Of a stretch of DNA of 64,000 nucleotides, positions 1 to 8,494 are shown piece after piece (within the stretch, counting starts at the first letter, position 1; every line of letters begins with the position of its first letter). A model generated the notes under the pieces. It was not told where the DNA came from. It saw nothing but the letters and a program-made list of their open reading frames with translations, and did not search any database. The translations under genes and the position numbers were made by a program. Location: the NCBI RefSeq assembly GCF_000756775.1, contig NZ_CCSF01000001.1:558001-622000 (forward strand), read 5' to 3'. The stretch comes from Pseudomonas saudiphocaensis. GTDB lineage: Bacteria; Pseudomonadota; Gammaproteobacteria; Pseudomonadales; Pseudomonadaceae.

Positions 1-672
1 GCTGCGCAGGAAGCCGCGCAGCGCGGCGAGGTCCTGAATTACCGGCAGTTTCAGGTAGCTGGCATCGAAGGCAACTTCTGTTCGGGTTCCGTCGTATTCG
101 ACCAGGGGCCCCCAGTGCCAGGGTGCGGGTTCCCCCAGCCGCGCCGCGCTGCTGAAGCAACTGCGGTTGAGCGGGATGCGCCGGCCCACCAGCCAGCACA
201 TCACGCCCAGTACGATGCTGAGAAAGATCTCCTCGGCGGCGCGTTTGAGAGTTCCGTCGGATAGGCGCGTATCCAGCCTGATGATGGCCTGGGCTCCGCG
301 TATTTCGAGCGTCCCGCGGATGTCGCGGATAAACAGCGCCAGGTATTGCAGGCAGCGTTGCAGCGCCCTGCCCAGGTTGGGTTCCTGGATCAGCCCGCGG
401 CAGATCAGGGCAAAGCTGCCGCCAGGCAAGCCATGGGAATCGAACCCGAAGAATTCGTCATCCAGCTCCTCGGCCATCGCCAGCCAGAAACGGCTCACGG
501 CAGCGGCCGGCAACTGGGCGTTGGGCGCTTCCAGCATTGCGCTTTCGATGCCGGCGCGAGTCAGTATCTGTTGCATCCGCTCGGGAGCGTCCCGCAGTCG
601 ATGGAGCGCGGCCTCGACAAGGTAGGCCGCAACCGAATCCTGTTTACCCATGACGGCGGTACTCATTTTCAT
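1..672 (-). CDS. AraC-family transcriptional regulator, N-terminal part (cut by window edge)
   Basis: The frame is open from the ATG at 672 to base 1, giving 224 codons without a stop, so the gene continues off the left edge. The visible part looks like the arabinose-binding-type N-terminal domain of OruR-like AraC regulators: a segment GGSFALICRGLIQ followed by a C-terminal FDASYLKLPVIQD, both typical of that domain. The C-terminal HTH would lie outside the window. A second ATG at 666 is possible; neither start has a clear Shine-Dalgarno. It is divergent from the TetR/acyl-CoA dehydrogenase pair, which suggests a link to acyl-chain metabolism, but the ligand cannot be inferred. Confidence 0.8.
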   Translation of the reverse strand, partial: MKMSTAVMGKQDSVAAYLVEAALHRLRDAPERMQQILTRAGIESAMLEAPNAQLPAAAVSRFWLAMAEELDDEFFGFDSHGLPGGSFALICRGLIQEPNLGRALQRCLQYLALFIRDIRGTLEIRGAQAIIRLDTRLSDGTLKRAAEEIFLSIVLGVMCWLVGRRIPLNRSCFSSAARLGEPAPWHWGPLVEYDGTRTEVAFDASYLKLPVIQDLAALRGFLRS

Positions 673-790
673 GGCCAAATCTATGCGCGAAAGGCGGGCG
701 CTTTGGGCATAGCAAGCGACCCCCGGGGCTTTCTAGACTGTCATCGACGCCGCCTGTTTCAAGGCTCGATAAACTGCCACGGAATCTGCC

Positions 791-1360
791 ATGAGAGTTC
801 AGCCTGTCACCCGTTTCGAAAACAGCCGGGAGCGTGCTCTTGAGCTGTTCGCCGAACAGGGCTTTGGCCAGGTCAGCCTGCGCAAGCTGGCCAACCACAT
901 GGGGGTATCCACCGGCACCCTTTACACCCACGTTGCGGGCAAGGAAGAGCTGTTGTTCGAGGCGTTGGAAGAACACTATGAACAGCTGCTGATCCTTGTT
1001 GGCCGTTGTGCCCGTTCGGGGCTGACGATCCAACCGACCCAGCGCCTGAGCCGCATGGTGGGAGTGGCCTACCGGCAATGCCCGTCGCGCTTTCTGCTGG
1101 CCTGTCGCGAACGCCACTGCCTGAGACCCGGCCATCTGACCCGTATCGACAGCCTGCGTCGGCGAGTTGCCGACGGCCTGACAATGAGCCTGGTCGGGAA
1201 TAAGGCCGATGGATTGGCGGGGGAGGTGTTGCTCAATCTTATCGAGCACCTGCCCGTGTGGCTGGCCGGCGAGGGCCTGCCGGCGGACGAGCAGACCAGT
1301 CTGATCGAAACCCTGCTGCAGGGCTGCCTGCAAGGTCTGCGTCACCAACCACAACAATAA
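791..1360 (+). CDS. TetR-family transcriptional regulator
   Basis: A 189-residue protein with the TetR layout: a DNA-binding three-helix domain at about residues 10-55 (RALELFAEQGF, then SLRKLANHMGVSTGTLYTHV and a KEELLFEAL helix) and a variable all-helical ligand domain. It lies 24 bp upstream of an acyl-CoA dehydrogenase on the same strand and is probably co-transcribed with it, so the plausible role is acyl-CoA- or fatty-acid-responsive repression of that enzyme and perhaps of itself. The ligand is unknown. A GGAA sequence precedes the ATG. Confidence 0.88.
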   Translation: MRVQPVTRFENSRERALELFAEQGFGQVSLRKLANHMGVSTGTLYTHVAGKEELLFEALEEHYEQLLILVGRCARSGLTIQPTQRLSRMVGVAYRQCPSRFLLACRERHCLRPGHLTRIDSLRRRVADGLTMSLVGNKADGLAGEVLLNLIEHLPVWLAGEGLPADEQTSLIETLLQGCLQGLRHQPQQ

Positions 1361-1384
1361 ACCCCTACGACCGAGGTAACTCCC

Positions 1385-3154
1385 ATGCCCAGCTACAAGG
1401 CCGACCTGCGCGACGCCCGCTTCATTCTCCACGAGGTATTCGAGGCGCCTGCCCTTTGGGCGAGCCTGCCGACCCTGGCCGAACGCATCGATGCCGATAC
1501 CGCCAACGCCATCCTCGAGGAGGCGGCCAAGGTCACCGGCGACCTGCTGGCGCCGCTCAACCGCAGCGGCGATGAGGAAGGCGCCAAGTGGATTGACGGG
1601 CAGGTGCAGACCCCGGCGGGCTTTCGCGAAGCCTACGCCACCTACGCCGAGGGCGGCTGGGTGGGGCTTTCCGGCAACCCCGAGTTCGGTGGCATGGGCA
1701 TGCCGAAGATGCTCGCCGTGGCCTTCGAGGAAATGCTCTACGCGGCCAATTCCAGCTTCGCCCTTTACTCGGCGCTGAGCTCCGGCGCCTGCCTGGCCAT
1801 CGACGCCCACGCCAGCGAGGAGCTCAAGCGCCGTTACCTGCCGCCGTTGTACGAAGGCCGCTGGGCCGGCTCCATGTGCCTGACCGAGGCCCACGCCGGC
1901 ACCGACCTGGGCATCATCCGCACCCGCGCCGAGCCCCAGGCAGACGGCAGCTATCGCATCACCGGCAGCAAGATCTTCATCACCGGCGGCGAGCAGGACC
2001 TGACCGAGAACATCATCCACCTGGTGCTGGCCAAACTGCCGGATGCGCCGGCAGGGCCGAGGGGCATCTCGCTGTTTCTGGTGCCGAAGGTGCTGGTCGG
2101 CGACGACGGCAGCCTGGGTGCGGCGAATGCGGTGTCCTGCGGCTCCATCGAGCACAAGATGGGCATCAAGGCCTCGTCCACTTGCGTGATGAACTTCGAC
2201 GGTGCCCGGGGCTACCTGGTCGGCGAACTGAACAAGGGCCTGGCGGCCATGTTCACCATGATGAACTACGAGCGGCTGTCCATCGGCATTCAGGGTATCG
2301 GCTGTGCCGAGGCGTCCTACCAGGCGGCTCGGGACTATGCCCGCGAGCGTTTGCAGAGCCGCGCCGCCACCGGGGCGGTGGCGCCGGAGCGGGTGGCCGA
2401 CCCGATCATCGTTCACGCCGATGTGCGCCGCATGTTGCTGACCATGAAGACCCTGACCGAGGCTGGCCGCGCCTTCGCCTGCTACGTCGGGCAGCAGCTG
2501 GACCTCGCCAAGTACGCCGAGGACCCGGCACAGCGGGAGCGGGCCGAAGCCCTGGTGGCGCTGCTTACGCCGGTGGCCAAGGCCTTCTTCACCGACACCG
2601 GGTTCGAGAGCTGCGTGCACGGGCAGCAGGTGTTCGGTGGCCATGGCTACATTCGCGAGTGGGGCCAGGAGCAACTGGTACGTGACGTGCGTATCGCGCA
2701 GATCTACGAGGGCACCAACGGCATTCAGGCGCTGGACCTGCTTGGCCGCAAGGTGGTGGGTAACGGTGGCGCCGCGTTGCGCCTGTTCGCCGAGGAAATC
2801 CGCACCTTCGCCGCCGCCCATGAGACGCCGCACAACGCCGCGCTGCTGGACGCTGTCGAGCGCCTGGAACAGCTGAGCGGCTGGCTGCTGGAGCAGGCCA
2901 AGGGGGATCTCAACGCCATTGGCGCGGCTTCGGTGGAGTATCTGCATCTGTTCGGCTACACCGCCTATGCCTATATGTGGGTGCGCATGGTCGCGGCGGC
3001 CAATCGTGCCTACAGCGACGATGCTTTCTACGCGGGCAAGCGTGCCAGTGCGGCCTTCTACTTCGAACGCCTGCTGCCGCGTGTGCAGGGCCTGGAGGGC
3101 AGCATCCGCGCCGGCAGCGCCTCTCTCTATAGCCTCGACGCTGAGCAGTTCTAA
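1385..3154 (+). CDS. acyl-CoA dehydrogenase (long FadE/DmdC-type)
   Basis: A 589-residue FAD-dependent acyl-CoA dehydrogenase, which oxidises an acyl-CoA to the trans-2-enoyl-CoA in the cytoplasm and passes electrons to ETF. Visible family signatures are MCLTEAHAGTDLG (FAD/substrate region, about residue 160), GSKIFITGGEQDL, and the C-terminal QIYEGTNGIQALDLLGRKV, which contains the catalytic-glutamate region. At about 590 residues it is longer than the standard 380-400; the additional C-terminal helical domain (about 470-589) is characteristic of the subgroup that includes 3-methylmercaptopropionyl-CoA dehydrogenase and many Pseudomonas FadE paralogues. GAGG lies ahead of the ATG. It converges with the large minus-strand operon. 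Confidence 0.93.
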   Translation: MPSYKADLRDARFILHEVFEAPALWASLPTLAERIDADTANAILEEAAKVTGDLLAPLNRSGDEEGAKWIDGQVQTPAGFREAYATYAEGGWVGLSGNPEFGGMGMPKMLAVAFEEMLYAANSSFALYSALSSGACLAIDAHASEELKRRYLPPLYEGRWAGSMCLTEAHAGTDLGIIRTRAEPQADGSYRITGSKIFITGGEQDLTENIIHLVLAKLPDAPAGPRGISLFLVPKVLVGDDGSLGAANAVSCGSIEHKMGIKASSTCVMNFDGARGYLVGELNKGLAAMFTMMNYERLSIGIQGIGCAEASYQAARDYARERLQSRAATGAVAPERVADPIIVHADVRRMLLTMKTLTEAGRAFACYVGQQLDLAKYAEDPAQRERAEALVALLTPVAKAFFTDTGFESCVHGQQVFGGHGYIREWGQEQLVRDVRIAQIYEGTNGIQALDLLGRKVVGNGGAALRLFAEEIRTFAAAHETPHNAALLDAVERLEQLSGWLLEQAKGDLNAIGAASVEYLHLFGYTAYAYMWVRMVAAANRAYSDDAFYAGKRASAAFYFERLLPRVQGLEGSIRAGSASLYSLDAEQF

Positions 3155-3162
3155 GCGCGGAG

Positions 3163-3561
3163 CTAGCCGCCCGACTTCGGTCGGGCGGCAATCGCCTCGA
3201 TCTCGAACATCAGTTCCGGCAGCGCCAGGGCACTGACCTGAACGATGGAGTCGGCCGGGTAGGGCGGGCGGAAGAAACGCTTGCGCAGAGCCACCACCTC
3301 GGGGAAATAGGTCATGTCGGTGACGAAGATGGTGACTTTCAGCACGTCCTCCAACCCGGCCCCGGCGGTTTCCAGCACCCTTTGCAAATTGCCGAAGGCG
3401 CATTCGGCCTGGGCCATGAAATCTCCCGCGCCAACTATCTGTCCCTGCGGGTCGAGAGCGGCTTGCCCGGAAATAAACAGCAGGTCGCCATAGGCGATGC
3501 CCGGTGACAGGGCGAAAGGCTCGAAAGGGTCGGGCAGCGGCTGGATCAGTGTTTTTTTCAT
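3163..3561 (-). CDS. RidA/YjgF/UK114-family protein
   Basis: A 132-residue RidA-family protein. Members hydrolyse reactive enamine/imine intermediates or act as ring-opening deaminases in catabolic operons. Family landmarks are the N-terminal LSPGIAYGDLLFISGQAALDPQG, the AFGNLQRVLETAG helix and the C-terminal PELMFEIEAIAARP. The last arginine motif is RPKSGG rather than the usual extended form, so catalytic competence is not assured. The ATG at 3561 overlaps the stop of the upstream sigma-54 activator (ATGA), so translation is coupled. A longer in-frame start at 3603 would overlap the regulator by 46 bp and is less likely. This is the last gene of the 14-gene operon. Confidence 0.9.
   Translation of the reverse strand: MKKTLIQPLPDPFEPFALSPGIAYGDLLFISGQAALDPQGQIVGAGDFMAQAECAFGNLQRVLETAGAGLEDVLKVTIFVTDMTYFPEVVALRKRFFRPPYPADSIVQVSALALPELMFEIEAIAARPKSGG
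3166..3189. terminator. UUCG-loop hairpin between convergent genes
   Basis: A perfect 10-bp stem GCCGCCCGAC closed by a TTCG tetraloop. It sits 11 bp after the acyl-CoA dehydrogenase stop and overlaps the last codons of the ridA-like gene on the other strand. Neither strand has a U-tract after it, so intrinsic termination is uncertain; it may act as a 3'-end stabiliser for both converging transcripts. Confidence 0.5.
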
Positions 3562-5420
3562 AAGTGGCCCGCCTCGTTGGCAATACGCTTGAGGCGACGC
3601 CACAGCGTTGTCTGGCTGATGCCCAGGTATTCCGCGGCGAGGCTCTTGTTGCCGCCGAATTGCTTGAGCGCCTTGACTATTTCTTCCTGCTCCACCTGAT
3701 GCAGGTGGCCGCCTTCGTCGATTTCATTCGCCGAGGTGAACAGCTCGGGGGCCAGCCGCGGTAGGGCGTCTGCAAGAGCGTCGCTGCTGCCATACAAACG
3801 CAGGGAAACCACCAGTCGCTCGATGATGTTTTCCAGCTGGCGTACGTTGCCCGGCCAGCTGTAGCGGCGGAAGACCGGAGTCAGCGCGCGCGCCATGTCC
3901 GCCGGGTCGGCGTCCACTGCGTAGCGCTGGCTGGCGCGGCGCACCAGATATTCGATCAGTACCGGCATGTCTTCCATGCGCTCACGCAGCGGTGGCAGCA
4001 CCACGACGAAGGTGCTCAAACGGTAGTAGAGGTCTTCGCGGAAACGTCCGGCGCGCACTTCGGCCTGCAGGTCGGCGTTGCACGCGACGACGAACTTGAT
4101 GTTCAGCGCGATGGCGCGCTTGGCACCCACCGGTCGCACCTCGCGTTCCTGTAGTACGCGGAGCAGCTTGGCCTGCTGCGGCAGCGGCATGGAGTTGATC
4201 TCGTCGAGGAAGAAGGTGCCGTTGTTGGCGCTTTCCAGCAGACCCGACCTGCCGCCGCTCTTGGCGCTGGTGAAGGCGCCGTCGGCATAGCCGAACAGCT
4301 CGGATTCGAACAGCTCGGCCGGAATCGCCGCGCAGTTGATGGCCACGAAGGGGCCGCTGGCATTGGCGCTGGCAATATGGATCTGCCGTGCAGCCAGCTC
4401 CTTGCCGGTGCCGGTTTCGCCGCGCAACAACACGGTGCCGGGGGTGGAACCGTACAGGTGCAGCTGGCTCTGCACTTCGACCATAAGGCTGGACTGGTAA
4501 ACCAGTCGGCGCTCCTGATCGCTGGGTTGTGCCAGGGGGCGTGGATTGAACACGTAAAGTGAGCCGATGCTCTCGCCATCCACCTCGAACGGAATCTTGT
4601 TCAGCGTACACAGGCGGTCGCCCAGCAGCAGGCCTTCGGCGGTGAGGCTTTCGGCTTCCAGTACTCGGGGGTCGAGAGTGCCATTGAGGCGGCGGCGCTT
4701 GGGCAGGCTGGGGATCAGCGACTGGGCAGCGTTGTTCCAGGCCACCACGACGCCGCTGCGATTGGTGATCACCTGGGGATTGGGGTTCTGCTCCAGCAGG
4801 AACTGCTCGGTGGCGGCCTGTTGGCGCTCGCGCTTGTAGAACCCGGCGCGGCGGATTGCCTTGCGCAGCATGTTGCGGCAGGACTCGCGCGAATAGACCA
4901 GTACCGACTCCAGGCCCCACTGGTCGGCCAGGTCGCAGACGTAGCTGGAACCGATGACCACGCCAATGCCTTCAGCCCGCAGGCTATGGAAGATCTCGTG
5001 GGCCTGTTCGGCGGTGCTATAGGTGCGGTGGATCAGCTCCATGCCGCCGAACAGGCGCAGCAATTCGACGTTGGCCACTTGCCGTTCGTAGGTCAGCAAC
5101 AGCGCCTTGTCGGCGATTCGGCGGGCGGTGAGGAAGGCGTGGATCAGGTCGGATTGTTCAACTTTCAGCCCCAGCACCGGCACCGGCAGGGTGTCCTGCA
5201 GGTAGAAGGCGTTGGCCCCGGCACTGGCGAAGATATCCACTTCGTTGCGCTCCACCCGCTCACGGGCGGCACGCACGGCATCGTTGAAAATGTTGTCGAT
5301 GATGGTGATGTTCGCCAGCGATTCGAATTCGGGAATCAGGCTGTGCACCAGCCGACTGACCTTCGAATTGCCGATGAAGCAGACCTTCACACGGTCAAGT
5401 TCCTCGTTCGCAAACTCCAC
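3558..5420 (-). CDS. sigma-54-dependent activator with PrpR_N sensor domain
   Basis: A 620-residue bacterial enhancer-binding protein. An N-terminal PrpR_N domain (about 10-190, containing DIFASAGANAFYL and GIGVVIGSSYVCDLA) senses a small ligand in PrpR-type regulators. A PAS-like stretch (about 203-290) follows, then the AAA+ sigma-54 interaction domain with Walker A GETGTGKE (334-341), Walker B FFLDEI (403-408) and RFREDLYYRL, and a C-terminal Fis-type HTH (about 585-615, NKSLAAEYLGISQTTLWRRL). The sigma-54-contacting loop reads GAFTSA (381-386) instead of the canonical GAFTGA. It lies 37 bp after the leuD-like gene, inside the operon it probably activates, which implies positive feedback. 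The two sigma-54 promoters in this window are natural targets. Confidence 0.93.
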   Translation of the reverse strand: MEFANEELDRVKVCFIGNSKVSRLVHSLIPEFESLANITIIDNIFNDAVRAARERVERNEVDIFASAGANAFYLQDTLPVPVLGLKVEQSDLIHAFLTARRIADKALLLTYERQVANVELLRLFGGMELIHRTYSTAEQAHEIFHSLRAEGIGVVIGSSYVCDLADQWGLESVLVYSRESCRNMLRKAIRRAGFYKRERQQAATEQFLLEQNPNPQVITNRSGVVVAWNNAAQSLIPSLPKRRRLNGTLDPRVLEAESLTAEGLLLGDRLCTLNKIPFEVDGESIGSLYVFNPRPLAQPSDQERRLVYQSSLMVEVQSQLHLYGSTPGTVLLRGETGTGKELAARQIHIASANASGPFVAINCAAIPAELFESELFGYADGAFTSAKSGGRSGLLESANNGTFFLDEINSMPLPQQAKLLRVLQEREVRPVGAKRAIALNIKFVVACNADLQAEVRAGRFREDLYYRLSTFVVVLPPLRERMEDMPVLIEYLVRRASQRYAVDADPADMARALTPVFRRYSWPGNVRQLENIIERLVVSLRLYGSSDALADALPRLAPELFTSANEIDEGGHLHQVEQEEIVKALKQFGGNKSLAAEYLGISQTTLWRRLKRIANEAGHL

Positions 5421-5457
5421 AGCGCACCTCTTGTTCTTATAGTGGTTGGCGGAGCGA

Positions 5458-6096
5458 TCACTCCCGGAACAGCCAGGGTTCCTCCGCCTTTCGCATGTTT
5501 TCGTACGCTTTTATTCGCTCGGCAAACGCCAGGGTTTCGCCGATTTCGTCCAGCCCTTGCAGCAGGCGCTGGCGCCGACCTTCCTCCAGTTCAAAGGCGA
5601 TCTGCCGATCGCCGAGCCACAGCATCCGCTCACTGACACTGACCTTGGCGCGAATGCCGGGCTGGCTCTCCACGACAGCGAACAGCGCATCGATTTGCGC
5701 CTGTTCCAGCTGTAACGGAAGTACACCGTTGTTGAAGCAGTTGTTACGGAATATATCTCCAAAACTGGGTGCCACTACTACACGCACACCGAAGTCGCGC
5801 AGTGCCCACACCGCGTGTTCTCTGCTTGAGCCGCAGCCGAAGTTGGCCTGTGCTAGCACTACGCTACCTTGGTCGTAGGGCGAGCTATTCAAGATACATG
5901 CCGGATTGCGCCGGCGGCTTTCGATGGGCGTGTCGATCTCGCCGGGGTCCAGATAGCGCTCGTCATCGAAGAGGAAATCGCCGAAGCCGAACGATTCCAG
6001 GCTCTTCAGATACTGCTTGGGCAGCAGCATGTCGGTATCGATATTGGCGCGGTTGAGGGGAATGACCACCCCCTCGTGTTCGATCAATGGCTGCAT
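5458..6096 (-). CDS. leuD: LeuD-like hydro-lyase small subunit
   Basis: A 212-residue aconitase-superfamily swivel domain, matching the small subunit of 3-isopropylmalate dehydratase. Visible are IDTDMLLPKQYLKS near the N terminus, GCGSSREHAVWAL in the middle and NCFNNGVLPL. It partners the LeuC-like subunit encoded 2 bp upstream. The start at 6096 is chosen because it gives the family N terminus (MQPLIEHEG); a longer frame reaching 6294 would run deep into the partner gene. No leuA or leuB is nearby and the pair sits in a catabolic operon, so the physiological substrate may be another 2- or 3-hydroxy diacid, such as a citramalate-type compound, rather than isopropylmalate. Confidence 0.9.
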   Translation of the reverse strand: MQPLIEHEGVVIPLNRANIDTDMLLPKQYLKSLESFGFGDFLFDDERYLDPGEIDTPIESRRRNPACILNSSPYDQGSVVLAQANFGCGSSREHAVWALRDFGVRVVVAPSFGDIFRNNCFNNGVLPLQLEQAQIDALFAVVESQPGIRAKVSVSERMLWLGDRQIAFELEEGRRQRLLQGLDEIGETLAFAERIKAYENMRKAEEPWLFRE

Positions 6097-6098
6097 GC

Positions 6099-7511
6099 TC
6101 AAAAGCTCCCGAGATCGGTGAGTTCGCCCATTACGGCCGCGGCGGCGGCCATCGCAGGTGACATCAGGTGCGTGCGACCGCCCTTGCCCTGACGCCCCTC
6201 GAAGTTGCGGTTGGAAGTGGCTGCGCAGCGTTCTCCCGGGTTGAGGCGGTCGGCATTCATGCCCAGGCACATGGAGCAGCCAGGTGCGCGCCACTCGAAG
6301 CCGGCCGCCTTGAAGATACGGTCCAGGCCTTCGCGTTCGGCCTGCAGGCGCACCAAACCGGAGCCCGGAACCACCAGAGCTTGCCGAATTCGTGCATGCA
6401 CTTCGCGACCGCGCAGCACCTCGGCAGCAGCACGCAGGTCCTCGATGCGGGCGTTGGTGCAGGAGCCGATGAAGATGCGGTCCACCGGAATGCCGGCCAG
6501 CGGCTGGCCGGGCTCGAGATCCATGTAGCGCAGGGCGCGCTCCCAGTCGGCCCGCTGCAGCGCGTCGCAGGCTTGGTCAAGAGTCGGGATGCGGCCGTCA
6601 ATGGAGGTCACCTGTTCGGGGGAGGTGCCCCAGGTGACTTGCGGCCGTACCTGGCTGGCATCGATTTCCAGCTCGCGGTCGAAGTGCGCATCGGCGTCCG
6701 AATGCAGCGTGCGCCAGTAGCCGATGGCCTGCTCCCAGTCCGCCTCGCCGGGCGCCAGCGGGCGGCCCTTTACATAGGCTTCGGTCTTGTCGTCGTAGGC
6801 CACCAGGCCCACTCGCGCGCCGGCTTCGATGCTCATGTTGCAGAGGGTCATGCGGGCTTCCATGCTCAGCGCGCGGATCGCTTCGCCGCAGAATTCGATG
6901 GCATGGCCGGTGGCGCCGGCGGTGCCGATCTGGCCGATGATGTACAGGGCCAGGTCCTTGGCGGTGACGCCCAGGCCCAGGCGATTGTCGACCTGGATGC
7001 GGAAGTTCTTCTGCTTGCGGCTGCGCAGTGTCTGGGTGGCCAGCACATGCTCCACCTCGCTGCTGCCGATGCCGTGGGCGAGGGCGGCAAGGGCGCCGTG
7101 GGTGGCGGTATGCGAGTCGCCGCAGACCAGGGTGGTGCCTGGTAGCGTCAGGCCCTGCTCGGGTCCGACGACGTGGACGATGCCCTGGCGCACGTCGTCG
7201 AGGGCAAACAGCGGTACGCCGAACTCCTGGCTGTTGCGCTCCAGTGTGGCGATCTGCTGACGGGCAATGGCGTCACTGATGCCTTCCACACCCTGTTCAC
7301 GGCTTAGGGTGGGTACGTTGTGGTCCGGGGTGGCCAGGCTGGTATCCAGCCGCCAGGGCTTGCGCCCGGCCAGCCGAAGATTGGAGAAGGCCTGGGGCGA
7401 GGTCACCTCATGCAGCAGGTGCCGGTCGATGTACAGCAGCGTGGAGCCATCGGGAAGTTCGTCCACCCGGTGGCGCGCCCACAGCTTGTCGTAGAGTGTC
7501 TGCGCTCCCAC
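6099..7511 (-). CDS. leuC: LeuC-like hydro-lyase large subunit (4Fe-4S)
   Basis: A 470-residue aconitase-family large subunit. The N terminus ([10 protein letters not shown]), [27 protein letters not shown], and the three cluster-ligating cysteines in [13 protein letters not shown] and [10 protein letters not shown] are all present, so a catalytic 4Fe-4S cluster is expected. The length is close to biosynthetic LeuC. The sequence looks clearly divergent from the biosynthetic Pseudomonas LeuC I remember, and the gene is separated from any leuA/leuB, suggesting a catabolic paralogue that hydrates or isomerises a branched dicarboxylate. It lies 28 bp downstream of a small lipoprotein gene. Confidence 0.92.
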   Translation of the reverse strand: MGAQTLYDKLWARHRVDELPDGSTLLYIDRHLLHEVTSPQAFSNLRLAGRKPWRLDTSLATPDHNVPTLSREQGVEGISDAIARQQIATLERNSQEFGVPLFALDDVRQGIVHVVGPEQGLTLPGTTLVCGDSHTATHGALAALAHGIGSSEVEHVLATQTLRSRKQKNFRIQVDNRLGLGVTAKDLALYIIGQIGTAGATGHAIEFCGEAIRALSMEARMTLCNMSIEAGARVGLVAYDDKTEAYVKGRPLAPGEADWEQAIGYWRTLHSDADAHFDRELEIDASQVRPQVTWGTSPEQVTSIDGRIPTLDQACDALQRADWERALRYMDLEPGQPLAGIPVDRIFIGSCTNARIEDLRAAAEVLRGREVHARIRQALVVPGSGLVRLQAEREGLDRIFKAAGFEWRAPGCSMCLGMNADRLNPGERCAATSNRNFEGRQGKGGRTHLMSPAMAAAAAVMGELTDLGSF

Positions 7512-7539
7512 GATATCGTCCTCTCTTGTTTCTTATGGC

Positions 7540-7917
7540 TCAGTTTAGATTGGTCCAGGGAATCCATCGGTAAAGCTCTGCGCCGGTGGGGTCGGGGACC
7601 TTGTAGCCGCAGTAGGCGTCGAGCCGGCCTTCAGCCCTGGGTTGGATCAGGCAATAGGGCTTGTAGCAACCGTCATCCATTTGCATTTGCTGCAGTTGTG
7701 CGCGGGCCAGCAGCAAGTCGGCGCGGGCCGCCTCGCCACGCCGCCCGTCCAGCGCGGCGACGCTGGCCCGGAAGTGATTGACCCAAGCCTGCGAATAAGC
7801 CTGGCAGGCAGGGGACTGGGTGAGGATGGGCGACGGTTCGCCGCCCCGATAGCCGTCCCCGGCGCAACCGGCCAGCAGTGCCAGGACCATCCACTGCGCC
7901 CTAGGCCAGCAGCGCAA
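7540..7917 (-). CDS. small hypothetical lipoprotein
   Basis: A roughly 125-residue protein with no family I recognise. Starting from TTG at 7917 gives an 18-residue leader ending in a lipobox LLAGC, followed by GDGYRGGEPSPI, so an outer-membrane or periplasmic lipoprotein is plausible. A GGAG sequence lies 7 bp ahead of the TTG. An ATG at 7890 would leave only nine residues before the Cys, and an ATG at 7941 gives a longer leader. The mature part has an alanine/arginine-rich helix with LLLARAQLQQMQMDD and a cysteine-bearing tail (CYKPYCLIQP, YCGYKVPDP). Its start overlaps the upstream amidase gene by 17 bp, which supports operon membership. Confidence 0.6.
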   Translation of the reverse strand: MRCWPRAQWMVLALLAGCAGDGYRGGEPSPILTQSPACQAYSQAWVNHFRASVAALDGRRGEAARADLLLARAQLQQMQMDDGCYKPYCLIQPRAEGRLDAYCGYKVPDPTGAELYRWIPWTNLN

Positions 7918-8491
7918 GGCAGCGCTCCAGGGGCCGCACATCAACGTATTTGAGCTGCAGGTCGAACAGATTGGCCTTGTGCGCCTCCTGGTTGCGATCA
8001 CCCACAGCTTCCTCCGGTACCAGTACCCGCAGGTCGTGTTGCAGCGCGTCCACGGCGGTGGCGCGCACACAACCGCTGGTGGTCAAGCCGGTGACCATCA
8101 CGCCATCGACACCTGCCGCATCCAGCTGCGCCTTGAGGTCGGTACCGAAGAAAGCGCTGGCCCAGTGCTTGACCAGCACCGGTTCGCCTTCACGCGGGGC
8201 CAGCCGGGGATCGATCTCCACCAGCCGACTGCCAGCTTCCAGCACGTTGAGGCTTGGCAGCTTCTCGCGAAACACCCGCGCCTGGTCCGGGCTGTCGTAG
8301 GCCACCGTGGTGAAGAACACCGGCCAGCCGCGTCGGCGGAAGGCCTCCAGCAACTGCCGGTTGGCCTCGACCACCTGCGGGCAGTCGGAGGCCAGCGGGC
8401 TCAGCTCGGGGTCGGTGAACCCCAGGCTGAGGTCCACCAGTACCAGGGCGTAGCGTTCGGCGGTCTGCAGATCATTGGATTGCAAGGCCAT
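7901..8491 (-). CDS. isochorismatase-family amidohydrolase (N-carbamoylsarcosine amidase-like)
   Basis: A 196-residue cysteine hydrolase. The catalytic triad of the family is visible: Asp20 (ALVLVDLSLGF), Lys108 (VLVKHWASAFFGT) and Cys141 (TGLTTSGCVRATAVDAL). The TSGCVRAT block and the following EEAVGDRNQEAHKANLFDL resemble N-carbamoylsarcosine amidase and maleamate amidohydrolases more than true isochorismatases. It lies 3 bp after the HyuB-like gene. In the creatinine/N-methylhydantoin route, HyuAB-type amidohydrolase opens the ring and carbamoylsarcosine amidase removes the carbamoyl group, so by analogy this enzyme may decarbamoylate the product of the adjacent hydantoinase. RutB is another member of the same superfamily. 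Confidence 0.9.
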   Translation of the reverse strand: MALQSNDLQTAERYALVLVDLSLGFTDPELSPLASDCPQVVEANRQLLEAFRRRGWPVFFTTVAYDSPDQARVFREKLPSLNVLEAGSRLVEIDPRLAPREGEPVLVKHWASAFFGTDLKAQLDAAGVDGVMVTGLTTSGCVRATAVDALQHDLRVLVPEEAVGDRNQEAHKANLFDLQLKYVDVRPLERCLALLA

Positions 8492-8494
8492 GGC

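Noticed and set aside
644-3583. Very long minus-strand open frame of 979 codons antisense to the acyl-CoA dehydrogenase.
   Set aside because: It runs across clear TetR and acyl-CoA dehydrogenase genes, its translation is rich in low-complexity Gly/Gln/His/Arg and shows no domain; it is a GC-bias artefact.
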